A DNA stretch of 64,000 nt, from contig JBGUWU010000024.1 in assembly GCA_045221575.1 (NCBI GenBank), positions 14,056 through 78,055 of the forward strand. The letters are read 5' to 3'. Source of the stretch: Scybalousia_A sp045221575 (GTDB lineage: Bacteria; Bacteroidota; Bacteroidia; Bacteroidales; P3). Shown here piece after piece: positions 51,492-60,881 of the stretch (position 1 is its first letter; every line of letters begins with the position of its first letter). A program made the translations under genes and the position numbers. The notes beneath the pieces were generated by a model, which was not told the origin of the DNA, ran no database searches, and was given only the letters and a program-made list of their open reading frames with translations.

Positions 51492-52997
51492 ATGAAATTA
51501 AAAATTACATTACTGTTGCTTGCATGTATGATTTTCTCTTTAAGCAACGCACAAACAGAAAAGCAATTAAAGAAACATGTTTCTTATCTTGCATCTAAAG
51601 AACTAAAAGGTAGAAAAGCACAATCTCCAGAGGCTGAAAAAACACTTAAATACATTAAATCTGATTTAGAGAATGCAGGTTTGAAATGCAAAGATTTCTA
51701 TCTTCCTGCTGATAGTTTGAATGTTAATGTGAATATTGAAGATCCTAACAAAGAATATTCAGGTAAATACCATGCTCTTTATACTGTAATAGAAAGTTCT
51801 AAAGCAAATAAATCTGATGAGTATATTGTGATAACTGCTGAATATACAGGATACGGAGTAGATACTATTCAAGGCTATGAAATAATAAACTATTCTGCTC
51901 ATCATACCGCTGCCTCTACAGCAATGGCTATGGAGTTAGCAAAGCAATTGAACAAAGAACGTGCGGAACTTGACAGAGGAGTAATAATTATATTTCCAGA
52001 TGACGGATATACAAGACCATACGCAAATTATCTTATGAATGATTACAAAAACATCGTTATGGGATTTGATATGTATAACTTAGGATTTCAACCTAAAGAC
52101 TCATTAGGTAATTACTATGAAGAAGAATACAATATTGATTATGCATTATCTCCAAGATTAAAGAGAGCAACACAGATAATTACTCCATTAACTATGAATG
52201 ATTTGGATATACATTCAAATATTCATGAAGACTATTCAGGAGAAGAATCAAAAATACCATTCTCATATATATCCACCGACAATTATGTAACAAGACATGA
52301 GGATATAGCAGACACATTAGACTATGTTATGATGGATAAACTTACTGCTCAAATTCAAAAGGTAATAATTGGTTATTCAAATGCTAAATTAGAGATAGAT
52401 CCTTACAAAGAAAAATTAGCAAAACAAGAAGATGAGTTTGAGATTATTATTGACAGATGGGGAAGAAAATATAAAAACAGAAGTTATTTTGGTATTAACC
52501 TTATGCCTTTGGGAAGCAATCAACATGATTACGAAGAAAGTAATATGACAGGAAAACCAGCATACGCATTTTCAGCAGGTGTTTTCTACAAGTGGGAATT
52601 TTATAACTCATGGGCTTTAAAACTTGATGCTAACTATGAACATGTTAATGCAAAACGTCATGATGGTAAATATCATGCAGATGTCGTTTCTATACCTCTT
52701 TCTATAATGGTTACATCAGGCGGTCGCTCTTTTTGGGAATTTGATGTTTATTTTGGAGCATACTATGATTATATCTTAGGAGGAAAAATTGCAGGTAAGA
52801 AACTTGATTTTGATGATTTCAAACGTTATGAATGGGGCTTTCAATATGGATTTGATTTCAGATTTGGCCGTTTTATTATCGGTGGATATTATAAAACACC
52901 TTGGAATAGTGTAAATACTGAAGAATATAGACAAACTAATGGCATTGGAAGAATAAACGAAGGTACAACGTACTTTAAACTTGGTTGGAGACTTTAA
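51492..52997 (+). CDS. Degenerate M28 peptidase-like domain fused to an outer-membrane barrel
   Basis: A 501-residue exported protein (signal peptide ending SLSNAQ). Residues 22-300 follow the M28 aminopeptidase fold: HVSYLASKELKGRKAQSPE, EAEKTLKYIKSDLENAGLK, YIVITAEYTGYG, YSAHHTAASTAMAMELA and VMGFDMYNLG. The zinc ligands are not kept. The H of GAHxD is Glu, the D of DNASG is His, and the EE pair reads DD. From about residue 325 the chain is a beta-barrel (SYFGINLMPLGSN, AFSAGVFYKWEF, FDVYFGAYYDYIL, YFKLGWRL), of the PorT/OMP-b-brl type. It is probably a pseudo-peptidase held at the outer membrane, for binding rather than cutting. Confidence 0.72.
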   Translation: MKLKITLLLLACMIFSLSNAQTEKQLKKHVSYLASKELKGRKAQSPEAEKTLKYIKSDLENAGLKCKDFYLPADSLNVNVNIEDPNKEYSGKYHALYTVIESSKANKSDEYIVITAEYTGYGVDTIQGYEIINYSAHHTAASTAMAMELAKQLNKERAELDRGVIIIFPDDGYTRPYANYLMNDYKNIVMGFDMYNLGFQPKDSLGNYYEEEYNIDYALSPRLKRATQIITPLTMNDLDIHSNIHEDYSGEESKIPFSYISTDNYVTRHEDIADTLDYVMMDKLTAQIQKVIIGYSNAKLEIDPYKEKLAKQEDEFEIIIDRWGRKYKNRSYFGINLMPLGSNQHDYEESNMTGKPAYAFSAGVFYKWEFYNSWALKLDANYEHVNAKRHDGKYHADVVSIPLSIMVTSGGRSFWEFDVYFGAYYDYILGGKIAGKKLDFDDFKRYEWGFQYGFDFRFGRFIIGGYYKTPWNSVNTEEYRQTNGIGRINEGTTYFKLGWRL

Positions 52998-52998
52998 T

Positions 52999-53172
52999 TC
53001 AATTAGAAATTAGTAATTAGAAATTAGTAATTGGGGTGGCTTCGAAGAAGACGGCCAAATTGCTGCAAGAAAATTGGGGTGGCTTCGAAGAAGACGGCCA
53101 AATTGCTGCAAGAAAATTGGGGTGGCTTCGAAGAAGACAACCAAATTGCTTTCTTCAATTAGAAATTAGTAA
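52999..53172. repeat. Mosaic repeat element, site i (three tandem 43-bp modules)
   Basis: After an AATTAGTA array come three head-to-tail copies of a 43-bp module at 53033-53075, 53076-53118 and 53119-53160. Each starts GGGGTGGCTTCGAAGAAGAC and continues GGCCAAATTGCTGCAAGAAAATT; the third is diverged at its end. Copies 1 and 2 are identical. An AATTAG arm closes the element. Single copies occur at sites g and h. Confidence 0.93.
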
Positions 53173-53182
53173 TAATAAAAAC

Positions 53183-53220
53183 AGTGCGTAGAATCTACTT
53201 GTATTTTATGCACTTTTTTT
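53183..53220 (+). terminator. Terminator after the M28-barrel gene
   Basis: AGTGCGTA/TATGCACT (53183-53190 with 53207-53214, one G-U pair) is followed by a T run to 53220. It lies downstream of the repeat, so the repeat is transcribed. The rest of the gap to 53365 is AT-rich with no recognisable feature. Confidence 0.75.
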
Positions 53221-53364
53221 ATATGTTATAAACATTATTCACTGCTTGTTGTTTCTAATTTTTTTTTTGAAATACAATAAAAAATACAGAAACTATTAGA
53301 GTTTCTTAAAGAAAAACAGAAGAAAAATTATCCAAGAAGATGTTGATTGCTATAGAAAAAGAAA

Positions 53365-53404
53365 TTGCGGAAAGCAACTAAAGTGTTTTAATTGCAATCC
53401 GCAA
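53365..53404 (-). terminator. Likely terminator of gcvP
   Basis: The two-part hairpin pairs TTGCGGA with TCCGCAA (7 bp) and GCAA with TTGC (4 bp), with symmetric AA internal loops. On the minus strand TTTCTTTTTC follows. It lies 36 bp beyond the gcvP stop. Confidence 0.65.
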
Positions 53405-53439
53405 AATGATTATTAGATACTAATTAATTTAGTCTGTTT

Positions 53440-56259
53440 TTATTCTTGCCATTTAATAACAAGGTTTCTATCTCCGAAAGCATCATCAACTTTTCCGCTC
53501 ATTGGCCAATATTTATCGTTGTGATCAAGAGGGAATGCAGCTTCTTGTCTTGTGTATGGTCTATCCCAAGTATCAGCACAAATCACTTGCATTGTGTGAG
53601 GAGCATTCATGATAAGATTGTTTTTCTTATCTGCTTTGCCTTCTTCAATATCTCTTACTTCTTTTCTAATTTGAATTAAAGCATCACACAAACGGTCTAT
53701 TTCACTCAATGGTTCGCTTTCCGTAGGCTCAATCATAAGAGTTCCATGTACAGGGAAAGCAACAGTAGGAGCGTGGAAACCATAGTCCATCAAACGTTTA
53801 GCAATGTCTCCACATTGAACACCACTGCTTAGTGAGAATTGGTTGCAGTCTAGGATAAACTCGTGAGCACACATTCCTTGAGCTCCGTGATATAATATAT
53901 TATAGTGGTCTTTCAATCTGCAACGCATGTAATTTGCATTAAGGATTGCGTATGCTGTTGCTTGTTTTAAACCATCTCTACCTAACATCTTCAAATAAGC
54001 GTATGTAATAGGTAGAAGCATAGCAGAACCGTAAGGAGTTGCAGCAACAGGAGTTCCTTTTTCTTCTGTAGGAAGATAATCTACAAGTTCTTTCTTACAA
54101 GCTATAGGACCAACACCAGGACCACCACCACCGTGAGGCATTGCAAATGTTTTGTGAAGGTTCATATGACATACATCAGCACCGATATATCCAGGTCCAG
54201 TCCAACCTACTTGAGCATTCATGTTGGCTCCGTCCATATAAACCAAACCTCCGTTAGAGTGAATGATATTAACTATATCAAGAATTCTTTCTTCAAAAAC
54301 TCCGTGAGTAGATGGATAAGTAATCATCAAGCAAGAAAGATTGTCTTTGTTTTCTTCTGCTTTTTGTTTAAGGTCATCTACGTCTATTTCTCCGTCTTGA
54401 GTAGATTTAACAACGATGATATTCATTCCAGCCATAGCAGCAGAAGCAGGATTAGTTCCGTGTGCAGAAGCAGGAATCAAACAAACGTTACGATTCTCTT
54501 GACCATTTTGTCTTTGATAGTTTCTAATTGTTGAAAGACCAGCATATTCTCCAGCAGCGCCACTATTAGGTTGGAAACAAACCTTAGCAAAACCTGTAAT
54601 TTCTGCAAGAATATCGTTCATATTGTCTATCATTTCTTTATAACCAAGAGCTTGGTCTTGTGGAACGAAAGGATGTATGTTTGCAAACTCAGGCCATGTG
54701 AAAGGAATCATCTCCATTGCAGCATTAAGCTTCATTGTACAAGAGCCTAATGGTATCATAGCACGATTTAATGACAAGTCTTTTACTTCTAACTTCTTCA
54801 AGTATCTCATCATTTCTGTTTCTGATTGATACAAAGAGAAGACTTTCTCTGTCATAAATGCAGATGTACGTTTTAAATCTCCACTTATTACCTCAGTTTT
54901 GCAGTAACATTTATCTGAAACCTTAAACTCTTTTCCGTTAGCCTTAGCAAGTACGCAAAGAATGTTATTTACGTCTTCCAAAGAAGTAGTTTCGTCTAAA
55001 GAAATAGAGAATGTTTTGCTGTCAATGTAGTTAAAGTTCATCTCATGTTTTAATGCTTCTTGTTGAACTTTTGCTGTATCAACAGGAGAAACAAAACATA
55101 GAGTATCAAAATAAACTTTATTCATTTGTTTGTAACCATATTCTTCTGCTTCACAAGATAATTTTTTAGCCAAACAATGAATATCAGCAGCTATTTCTTT
55201 TATTCCATCTGCGCCATGGTAACAAGCATACATAGCACTTACTATTGCCATAAGAGCTGTTGCAGTACAGATGTTAGATGTTGCTTTTTCTCTCTTGATA
55301 TGTTGTTCTCTTGTTTGTAATGCAAGACGGAACGCTTTGTTTCCTTGCATATCAACAGTTTGTCCTATTATTCTACCAGGAAGATTACGTTTAAACTCTT
55401 CTGTAGTTGCCATAAATGCAGCGTTAGGACCACCAAATCCCATAGGATTTCCAAATCTTTGTGAAGTACCAGTAACAGCATCAACGCCCATTTCTCCTGG
55501 AGGAGTTAAAAGAGCTAAAGATAACAAATCACAAGCAACAGCTACTCTAACACCATTTGCTTTTGCCTTCTCAACAAATGCTTTGCAGTCTGCTACTTCT
55601 CCATTTTTACTTGTATATTGAAGTATTGCTCCAAAGAAAGTATTGTCTAAATTAATTTCTTTTGCGTTTCCAATAACTAATTCTATACCTTTTGGTAAAG
55701 CTCTTGTCTTTATTACCTCTACACATTGGTCAAACAAACCTTCATCAACAAAGAATTTATTTACATTATCTTTTTGTTGTTGGCGAGAACGAGAATAATA
55801 GAACATAAGCATTGCTTCTGCATCTGCAGTTGCTTCGTCCAACAAAGAACAGTTGGTTAATGGCATTGCAGTCATAGAAGCAACAAGTGTTTGATAAGTA
55901 AATAAGGCTTCTAATCGTCCTTGTGAAATCTCAGCTTGATAAGGAGTGTAAGAAGTATACCAACCTGGGTTTTCTAAAATGTTTCTTTGCAACACAGCAG
56001 GTAGGATTGTGTTATAATAACCTCTACCTATATAAGATTTATACATCTTATTCTTTGCTGCAATAGCTTTTATGTGGTTAAGATATTCAAATTCGTTCAT
56101 TCCTAATGGAAGGTTCAAATCTTGTTTTAAACGAATTTGTTTTGGAATAGTTTTATCTATAAGTTCCTCAACAGAAGAAACACCTATAGTTTTCAACATT
56201 ATTTCAACGTCTTTAGTTTGTGGACCATTATGACGTCTTGCAAAATTATTTGTTATCAT
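53440..56259 (-). CDS. gcvP: Glycine dehydrogenase (decarboxylating), GcvP
   Basis: The P protein of the glycine cleavage system decarboxylates glycine with PLP and passes the aminomethyl group to the lipoyl H protein. The 939-residue form is the fused P1-P2 type: FARRHNGP at the N-terminus, SYIGRGYYNTILPAVLQRNI in the P1-like half, then PLGSCTMKLNAAMEM, CFQPNSGAAGEYAGL and SAHGTNPASAAMAGM. The PLP lysine is in NLHKTFAMPHGGGGPGVGP. GcvT and GcvH are not in the window, so the system's genes are scattered. No glycine riboswitch is recognisable upstream. Confidence 0.97.
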   Translation of the reverse strand: MITNNFARRHNGPQTKDVEIMLKTIGVSSVEELIDKTIPKQIRLKQDLNLPLGMNEFEYLNHIKAIAAKNKMYKSYIGRGYYNTILPAVLQRNILENPGWYTSYTPYQAEISQGRLEALFTYQTLVASMTAMPLTNCSLLDEATADAEAMLMFYYSRSRQQQKDNVNKFFVDEGLFDQCVEVIKTRALPKGIELVIGNAKEINLDNTFFGAILQYTSKNGEVADCKAFVEKAKANGVRVAVACDLLSLALLTPPGEMGVDAVTGTSQRFGNPMGFGGPNAAFMATTEEFKRNLPGRIIGQTVDMQGNKAFRLALQTREQHIKREKATSNICTATALMAIVSAMYACYHGADGIKEIAADIHCLAKKLSCEAEEYGYKQMNKVYFDTLCFVSPVDTAKVQQEALKHEMNFNYIDSKTFSISLDETTSLEDVNNILCVLAKANGKEFKVSDKCYCKTEVISGDLKRTSAFMTEKVFSLYQSETEMMRYLKKLEVKDLSLNRAMIPLGSCTMKLNAAMEMIPFTWPEFANIHPFVPQDQALGYKEMIDNMNDILAEITGFAKVCFQPNSGAAGEYAGLSTIRNYQRQNGQENRNVCLIPASAHGTNPASAAMAGMNIIVVKSTQDGEIDVDDLKQKAEENKDNLSCLMITYPSTHGVFEERILDIVNIIHSNGGLVYMDGANMNAQVGWTGPGYIGADVCHMNLHKTFAMPHGGGGPGVGPIACKKELVDYLPTEEKGTPVAATPYGSAMLLPITYAYLKMLGRDGLKQATAYAILNANYMRCRLKDHYNILYHGAQGMCAHEFILDCNQFSLSSGVQCGDIAKRLMDYGFHAPTVAFPVHGTLMIEPTESEPLSEIDRLCDALIQIRKEVRDIEEGKADKKNNLIMNAPHTMQVICADTWDRPYTRQEAAFPLDHNDKYWPMSGKVDDAFGDRNLVIKWQE

Positions 56260-56307
56260 TGTTATTAAGGTTTTATATTGTCTTTGCTTTATATGATTAT
56301 ATTTATG

Positions 56308-57192
56308 TTATATGCTTGCAGAAGATAGAGCAACATCGCTGAGAGTTTTCTTTATCATTCCTTGTAATGCTGTACCAGGACCAACTTCTATAAATTCATT
56401 AGCTCCATCTTTACCCATATTTTGAACAATCTTAGTCCAAAGAACAGAAGATGTAAGTTGTTTAACAAGGTTTTGTTTTATTTCTTCTGGATTGCTATGA
56501 GCTAATGCATCTACGTTTTGATAAATAGGACAGATAGGAGTTGAAAACTCTGCATTTTGAATACCCTCAGCAAGTTCTTGTCTTGCACTTTCCATCAAAG
56601 GAGAGTGGAATGCTCCTCCTACTTTTAAAGGTAAAGCTCTTTTTGCTCCTTTTTCTTTAAGTATTGCACAAGCTTTCTCTATTCCAGCCATAGAACCTGA
56701 GATAACTAATTGTCCAGGGCAATTATAGTTTGCAGGAACAACAACCTCATCTGTTATACTTTTGCAAACTTCTTCAATAATGTTGTCATCTAAACCTATG
56801 ATTGCAGCCATAGTACTTGGATTCTTCTCGCATGCTTTTTGCATAGCATTAGCACGAATAGAAACAAGTTTTAAACCATCTTCAAATTTCATTGCTTTTG
56901 CAGCAACAAGAGCAGAAAATTCTCCTAAAGAGTGTCCTGCGACCATATTAGGCTGAAATTTTTCTCCAATAGCTTTTGCTAAAATAACAGAGTGCAAGAA
57001 AACAGCTGGTTGAGTAACTTTAGTTTGTTTTAACTCATCTTCTGTACCTGCAAACATAATATCAGTAATTCTAAAACCAAGTATTTCGTTGGCTTTTTCA
57101 AACATTTCTTTACATTCATTGTTAGACTCGTATAAGTCTTTGCCCATTCCTATGAATTGAGCTCCTTGTCCGGGAAATACAAATGCTTTCAT
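56308..57192 (-). CDS. fabD: Malonyl-CoA:ACP transacylase
   Basis: FabD loads malonyl onto acyl carrier protein for fatty-acid elongation. The 294-residue protein has FPGQGAQFIGMG at the N-terminus, the nucleophile Ser88 in AGHSLGEFSAL, the catalytic His in GGAFHSPLM, QLVISGS, and EVGPGTALQGM near the end. The length is usual. It has its own promoter and lies 48 bp upstream of gcvP. Confidence 0.97.
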   Translation of the reverse strand: MKAFVFPGQGAQFIGMGKDLYESNNECKEMFEKANEILGFRITDIMFAGTEDELKQTKVTQPAVFLHSVILAKAIGEKFQPNMVAGHSLGEFSALVAAKAMKFEDGLKLVSIRANAMQKACEKNPSTMAAIIGLDDNIIEEVCKSITDEVVVPANYNCPGQLVISGSMAGIEKACAILKEKGAKRALPLKVGGAFHSPLMESARQELAEGIQNAEFSTPICPIYQNVDALAHSNPEEIKQNLVKQLTSSVLWTKIVQNMGKDGANEFIEVGPGTALQGMIKKTLSDVALSSASI

Positions 57193-57219
57193 ATTAATTA
57201 TATATTTGTTTTAAAGGTG

Positions 57220-57249
57220 CAAAGATAATACTTTTTTTAGAAATTCAAA
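57220..57249 (-). promoter_or_regulatory. fabD promoter
   Basis: On the minus strand this is TTTG (57249-57246), 18 bp, then TATCTTTG (57227-57220), 28 bp before the ATG at 57192. Confidence 0.7.
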
Positions 57250-57297
57250 GTTTTTAAATGAATTATAAGAGTTTGCAATAAGGAACAAGCAAGATAA

Positions 57298-57328
57298 TTT
57301 GCATATACATTCAAATTTCGTAATTTTG
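57298..57328 (+). promoter_or_regulatory. Porin gene promoter
   Basis: TTTG (57298-57301), 19 bp, then TAATTTTG (57321-57328), a full consensus match 28 bp before the ATG at 57357. Confidence 0.8.
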
Positions 57329-57356
57329 CAAACTGAAAAAAAACTTATAAAGAAAA

Positions 57357-58535
57357 ATGAAAAACATAAAAACAATTCTTATTTACGTAGCAATAGTTCT
57401 TGTAAGTTGTGTAGCAAAAGCACAATTAGAGAATATGAAACTAAATGGTTATGTGCAGACAGACTTTGAACTTGCAGGCAAAGATGGACAAACATACTTA
57501 GGTCCTGCTTACTCACCTGCAAAAGATGGTGATGTTGATTATTTTTTCCGTTATGGAGTATATAGAGGTTTGATAAGGGCTACATTTGAGAAAGATAAAG
57601 GTTCAGGAGCTTTAGAGATAAATGTTACAGAAGGAGGTGTTATTCCCTTAGTAGCTTTTCTGCAATTTGATCCTTATTCTTGGCTCTCTTTTCAAGGAGG
57701 TTTGCTTAATGTAGATTATGGTTTTGAACTTATGTATCCTTCTTCTTTATTAGAGACTGTTGAGCGAACTAATTATACTCGTTTGTTATTTCCAAAAGAA
57801 CACGATTTAGGTTTTAAATTTACCTTTTCTTATCCTTTTAAAGAGAGAAATAAAAGTCTAAAACTTTCTCTTGGAATGATGTCAGGCAACGGCATAAACA
57901 AGATAGCTGATAAGAATATGAACTTTCTTTCTCATTTGAAATATGATTACTATGGTGATGTGTTCTCTTTTGGACTTGGAGCGTCGTATTATGAGGGCTT
58001 GACCAATAATGCTGATACACTTATTTACAAAGTTGATAATGGTGTTTGGCAAGCAGAAAACACAATGGCTAACAAAAAGAATACAAGAAGATATATTGGC
58101 TTTGAGTTTCAATTAGGTTATCATAATATTATAGGACCTTCTTCTTTAAGAGGAGAAGCAACATTTGGCAAACAACCATCAAGACAAAACAATTTCTCTT
58201 CTCAAGATGGTAATTCTTATAATCCTAATGATGCTTTTTCTTATCAAAGAAACTTCTTTGGTTACTATCTTTGCTATATACAAAAGCTTGAAAAACTACC
58301 ACTATCTTTTGTTGCTAAGTATAGTTATTTTGATAAGAACACAGACCTTTCTTCTTCAGAAGTTACTAATTGGAACGATTTAACGATGCACGACATAGGT
58401 TTAGGAATAGTCTATGATTTTAATAAACATATAAAAGCTTTGTTATTCTATGATATGCTGTTAAATGAAAAGAATAACATCTTTGGTTCTTTAAATGATG
58501 ATGTTATTCATTTAAGGCTGCAATATAAGTTCTAA
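57357..58535 (+). CDS. OprO-like outer-membrane porin
   Basis: A 392-residue exported protein (signal peptide ending CVAKAQ). A central block follows of alternating-residue strands: KLNGYVQTDFELAG, YFFRYGVYRGLIRATFEKD, WLSFQGGLLNVDYGFELMYP and GEATFGKQPSRQ. It ends with a C-terminal strand VIHLRLQYKF with terminal Phe. The pattern fits the phosphate-selective porin O/P group as used loosely in Bacteroidota. Nearby genes give no hint of a substrate. Its stop codon directly abuts the stop of the convergent GNAT gene, with no intergenic base. Confidence 0.75.
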   Translation: MKNIKTILIYVAIVLVSCVAKAQLENMKLNGYVQTDFELAGKDGQTYLGPAYSPAKDGDVDYFFRYGVYRGLIRATFEKDKGSGALEINVTEGGVIPLVAFLQFDPYSWLSFQGGLLNVDYGFELMYPSSLLETVERTNYTRLLFPKEHDLGFKFTFSYPFKERNKSLKLSLGMMSGNGINKIADKNMNFLSHLKYDYYGDVFSFGLGASYYEGLTNNADTLIYKVDNGVWQAENTMANKKNTRRYIGFEFQLGYHNIIGPSSLRGEATFGKQPSRQNNFSSQDGNSYNPNDAFSYQRNFFGYYLCYIQKLEKLPLSFVAKYSYFDKNTDLSSSEVTNWNDLTMHDIGLGIVYDFNKHIKALLFYDMLLNEKNNIFGSLNDDVIHLRLQYKF

Positions 58536-59339
58536 TTATCTTTCGTTCATAAGAAACATAAAAGCATTCTCAAAAACAATAGAAGTCAGTTCTTCTATTG
58601 TTATTTGTTTTATGTTAGTTTTTTCAGCAGAATCTAAGCGGGAAACTTTTCCTTCTTTTACAGCAAAGATATGATTATTTGCTTCAATATCTCTGTCTTT
58701 TACTTCAAATACCAAATCTTTCTGTGGATATTTCTTAGCATAGAGTGTTAAAGCTTTCTCTGCGTTGATAATCCTAAACATCTGCATGTTTAAGTTAGAA
58801 GAACAGTCAATAGTTTTGTAATATTCATCAGAATAAAGACTAAGACTTTCTCTACTATGAACAATGGAATTATCTAAGTTGTCAAACTTTTTCTGTTTAA
58901 ACATTAGTTGAATCTCTTCTGGAGAATAGTATTGTTGTTCAAAGATAGGTATTCCTTCTTTATGGTTAAGTAAAACAAAGCCGAACTTTTTGTAGAACCT
59001 TTTTAAGTCCTCATTTGCAACGATAAGACCGCAAAGAATTTTATCTTCTTTGTATGATTTTTGTAAAACATCTTTAATTAAACGAGAAAAATATCCTTGT
59101 CGTCTATATTTTTCAATGGTGCAAATACCAGAAAGATAAACAAAAGGTATAACTTCTTTATTATATCTCCATTGATATTGACAAGCCATAAGTACAGAAA
59201 CAGGGTTATCATCTATAGACAGATGACAAAGATTTTTCTCTGCATCAAATGCATTGAAGTAATCGCTTACCCAATCTATACCATCGTCAAAATACTCACT
59301 CCACATTAAAATAGCTTTAATAATGATTAGTCTATTCAT
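58536..59339 (-). CDS. GNAT-family N-acetyltransferase
   Basis: The N-terminal half is a GNAT acetyltransferase fold, with the acetyl-CoA loop in SGICTIEKYRRQGYFSRLI (V/I-x-x-x-x-RRQG-x-x) and then FYKKFGFVLL. The C-terminal 130 residues resemble the extra sterol-carrier-like domain of Eis-type GNATs only loosely. I take the ATG at 59339, whose ATGAATAG overlaps the preceding stop; an ATG five codons earlier is also possible. The acceptor substrate is unknown. It ends a four-gene operon of murB, an unknown protein, a DUF2156 protein and this gene. Confidence 0.78.
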   Translation of the reverse strand: MNRLIIIKAILMWSEYFDDGIDWVSDYFNAFDAEKNLCHLSIDDNPVSVLMACQYQWRYNKEVIPFVYLSGICTIEKYRRQGYFSRLIKDVLQKSYKEDKILCGLIVANEDLKRFYKKFGFVLLNHKEGIPIFEQQYYSPEEIQLMFKQKKFDNLDNSIVHSRESLSLYSDEYYKTIDCSSNLNMQMFRIINAEKALTLYAKKYPQKDLVFEVKDRDIEANNHIFAVKEGKVSRLDSAEKTNIKQITIEELTSIVFENAFMFLMNER

Positions 59340-60225
59340 TTTTGTATGCAACATATTTATATACCATTTGTAAAGGATAATAGGATTGTTTCGCTTTTCT
59401 AAGTCCAGCTATTCCTTTATCTTCTTCTCTGTTTATAAATTCTATTTGTTGAGGTAGATGTTTGGCTATTTCTCTGTTCATCATAGCAAAGGCTCCTTCA
59501 ACGCTACGAGATGCTTTTTCTATATTAGTGTCAAAAGTGTTATCTCTTAAGAAAGAGCCAATAGAGTAAGCAACTACTTGTCCATCAACTTTTATAGCAC
59601 CTCCATAAAGACCTAATTCATCAAAATAATCAAATAGAGTTTCTATAACTTTGCGTTCTGTAGTATAGTCTTGTAGGTACTGAGGAGAAAGATTAAGAAC
59701 TTCTTTTAACCAGACATCTGTTAATTGTAGGCAATCTTGTTTGTCTTCTTTTGAAATCTCTACATATTGCCAAGAAGGGTAGAGAGAAAGAAATTTATTA
59801 ATGTGATTGCGTTTGCTTTGCAGTTTTCGTCCAGAAAAAGACTGTAGTTTTTCTCTGCTATAGACATATTCTGATAAATCTTCGGAATATTTTACAAAAT
59901 AATTATTCTGTTTAAAGAAATCTATACTCTCTTTATACTCTAAGATAAAACTTATACAAACATTATCTTGTTTATGAAGCTCTTCTATTTGAGGAAGATA
60001 TTCTACAATGCTTTTGTTTGTAGGCTCGTAGTAAGAGATATGATTTTTTTGTAAATGTATGCGTGAAAGGATAGAGTCCTCTGTTACTGCATATTCGCAA
60101 GGATAAATAAAATTGTAAGCAAAAAGATTAGTGAAAGAGTTTCCTGCATTCATGGAGATTCTTTCAGAAAAAAACTTATCAAATATTGCTTTATCTTCTA
60201 TTGAAAGAGGTTTAAAACTAAGCAT
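59332..60225 (-). CDS. DUF2156 (phosphatidylglycerol lysyltransferase C-terminal-like) protein
   Basis: A 297-residue soluble protein with the double-GNAT fold of DUF2156. Recognisable points are the start FKPLSIEDKAIFDKFF, NSFTNLFAYNFIYPCEYAV, YVYSREKLQSFSGRKLQSKRNHINKF (quoted as FSGRKLQSKRNHINKF) and FINREEDKGIAGLRKAKQSYYP, which closes nearly all members. In MprF this domain moves an aminoacyl group from tRNA to a lipid. The stand-alone form here has no membrane part, so it could aminoacylate another acceptor. It lies 5 bp after the unknown gene and overlaps the GNAT gene. Confidence 0.85.
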   Translation of the reverse strand: MLSFKPLSIEDKAIFDKFFSERISMNAGNSFTNLFAYNFIYPCEYAVTEDSILSRIHLQKNHISYYEPTNKSIVEYLPQIEELHKQDNVCISFILEYKESIDFFKQNNYFVKYSEDLSEYVYSREKLQSFSGRKLQSKRNHINKFLSLYPSWQYVEISKEDKQDCLQLTDVWLKEVLNLSPQYLQDYTTERKVIETLFDYFDELGLYGGAIKVDGQVVAYSIGSFLRDNTFDTNIEKASRSVEGAFAMMNREIAKHLPQQIEFINREEDKGIAGLRKAKQSYYPLQMVYKYVAYKNE

Positions 60226-60230
60226 ATCTT

Positions 60231-60875
60231 TTACTTTATTTTCTTATTTTTATTTTCCATAATCCTTAGTCCTTTAATAACCCAAGCGATATAATCAGGA
60301 AGATTATCTAAAGGCATATAGTGCTGTTGTTCAAAATCCTTCGGCAAAGCAACGATGTCAAAATATTCTATAAACTTAGTCGCATTATATTCACCAATCA
60401 TTTTTTCAATTAAAAGATAAGCACAGATATTAAAGTCATCATCGTCTATAAACTTCCTTACTCCTATACGTAAGCCGACCTTTGTTGCATCATCTTCTCT
60501 AACCAAAGGAACAAAAAACATCTCCCAACTTCTTAAAGTGTAGCCGTTGTATTTCATCATTTGATGATTGCCCTCTGGAGGCAAGTAGCCTTGTAGTTTC
60601 CATAGGTTAAACTCGGGTGCATACTCCATCAATCCTTCTACAAAGGTAAAGTATTCCTCATCACCGTTAGCTGTTATAGTAAAAGTTCTGCCTTGCTTAG
60701 TTAAATCTCCCAAAATAAAATCTAATCCTTTGGAATATTTCTTTAGTTTTTTGTCTAAATCCATCAGAACCTTGTCTGCTTCTTTGTCAGACAAGGAGTC
60801 TATATCCATCAAAGTGTCTTTAACTTTATCAAATTCTTGCCAAAAAACTTCCGCATCTAATAAATCTCTATCCAT
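60231..60875 (-). CDS. Conserved-looking protein of unknown function
   Basis: I do not recognise this 214-residue soluble protein. It starts with an acidic helical region (FWQEFDKVKDTLMDIDSLSDKE), then GLDFILGDLTKQGRTFTITANGDEEYF, FNLWKLQGYLPP, FFVPLVREDDATKVGLRIGV and a C-terminal helical end. There is no signal peptide or membrane segment. It is encoded 6 bp after murB and 5 bp before the DUF2156 gene, so it is produced with them and may assist one of them. Confidence 0.6.
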   Translation of the reverse strand: MDRDLLDAEVFWQEFDKVKDTLMDIDSLSDKEADKVLMDLDKKLKKYSKGLDFILGDLTKQGRTFTITANGDEEYFTFVEGLMEYAPEFNLWKLQGYLPPEGNHQMMKYNGYTLRSWEMFFVPLVREDDATKVGLRIGVRKFIDDDDFNICAYLLIEKMIGEYNATKFIEYFDIVALPKDFEQQHYMPLDNLPDYIAWVIKGLRIMENKNKKIK

Positions 60876-60881
60876 ATTGTG

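Noticed and set aside
52999..53172. CRISPR array
   Set aside because: The 43-bp units are directly joined with no variable spacers, and no cas gene is in the window.
53213..53364. tRNA or small RNA in the gap before gcvP
   Set aside because: No cloverleaf, T-loop GGTTCRA or CCA end is visible; the stretch is AT-rich sequence between two terminators.
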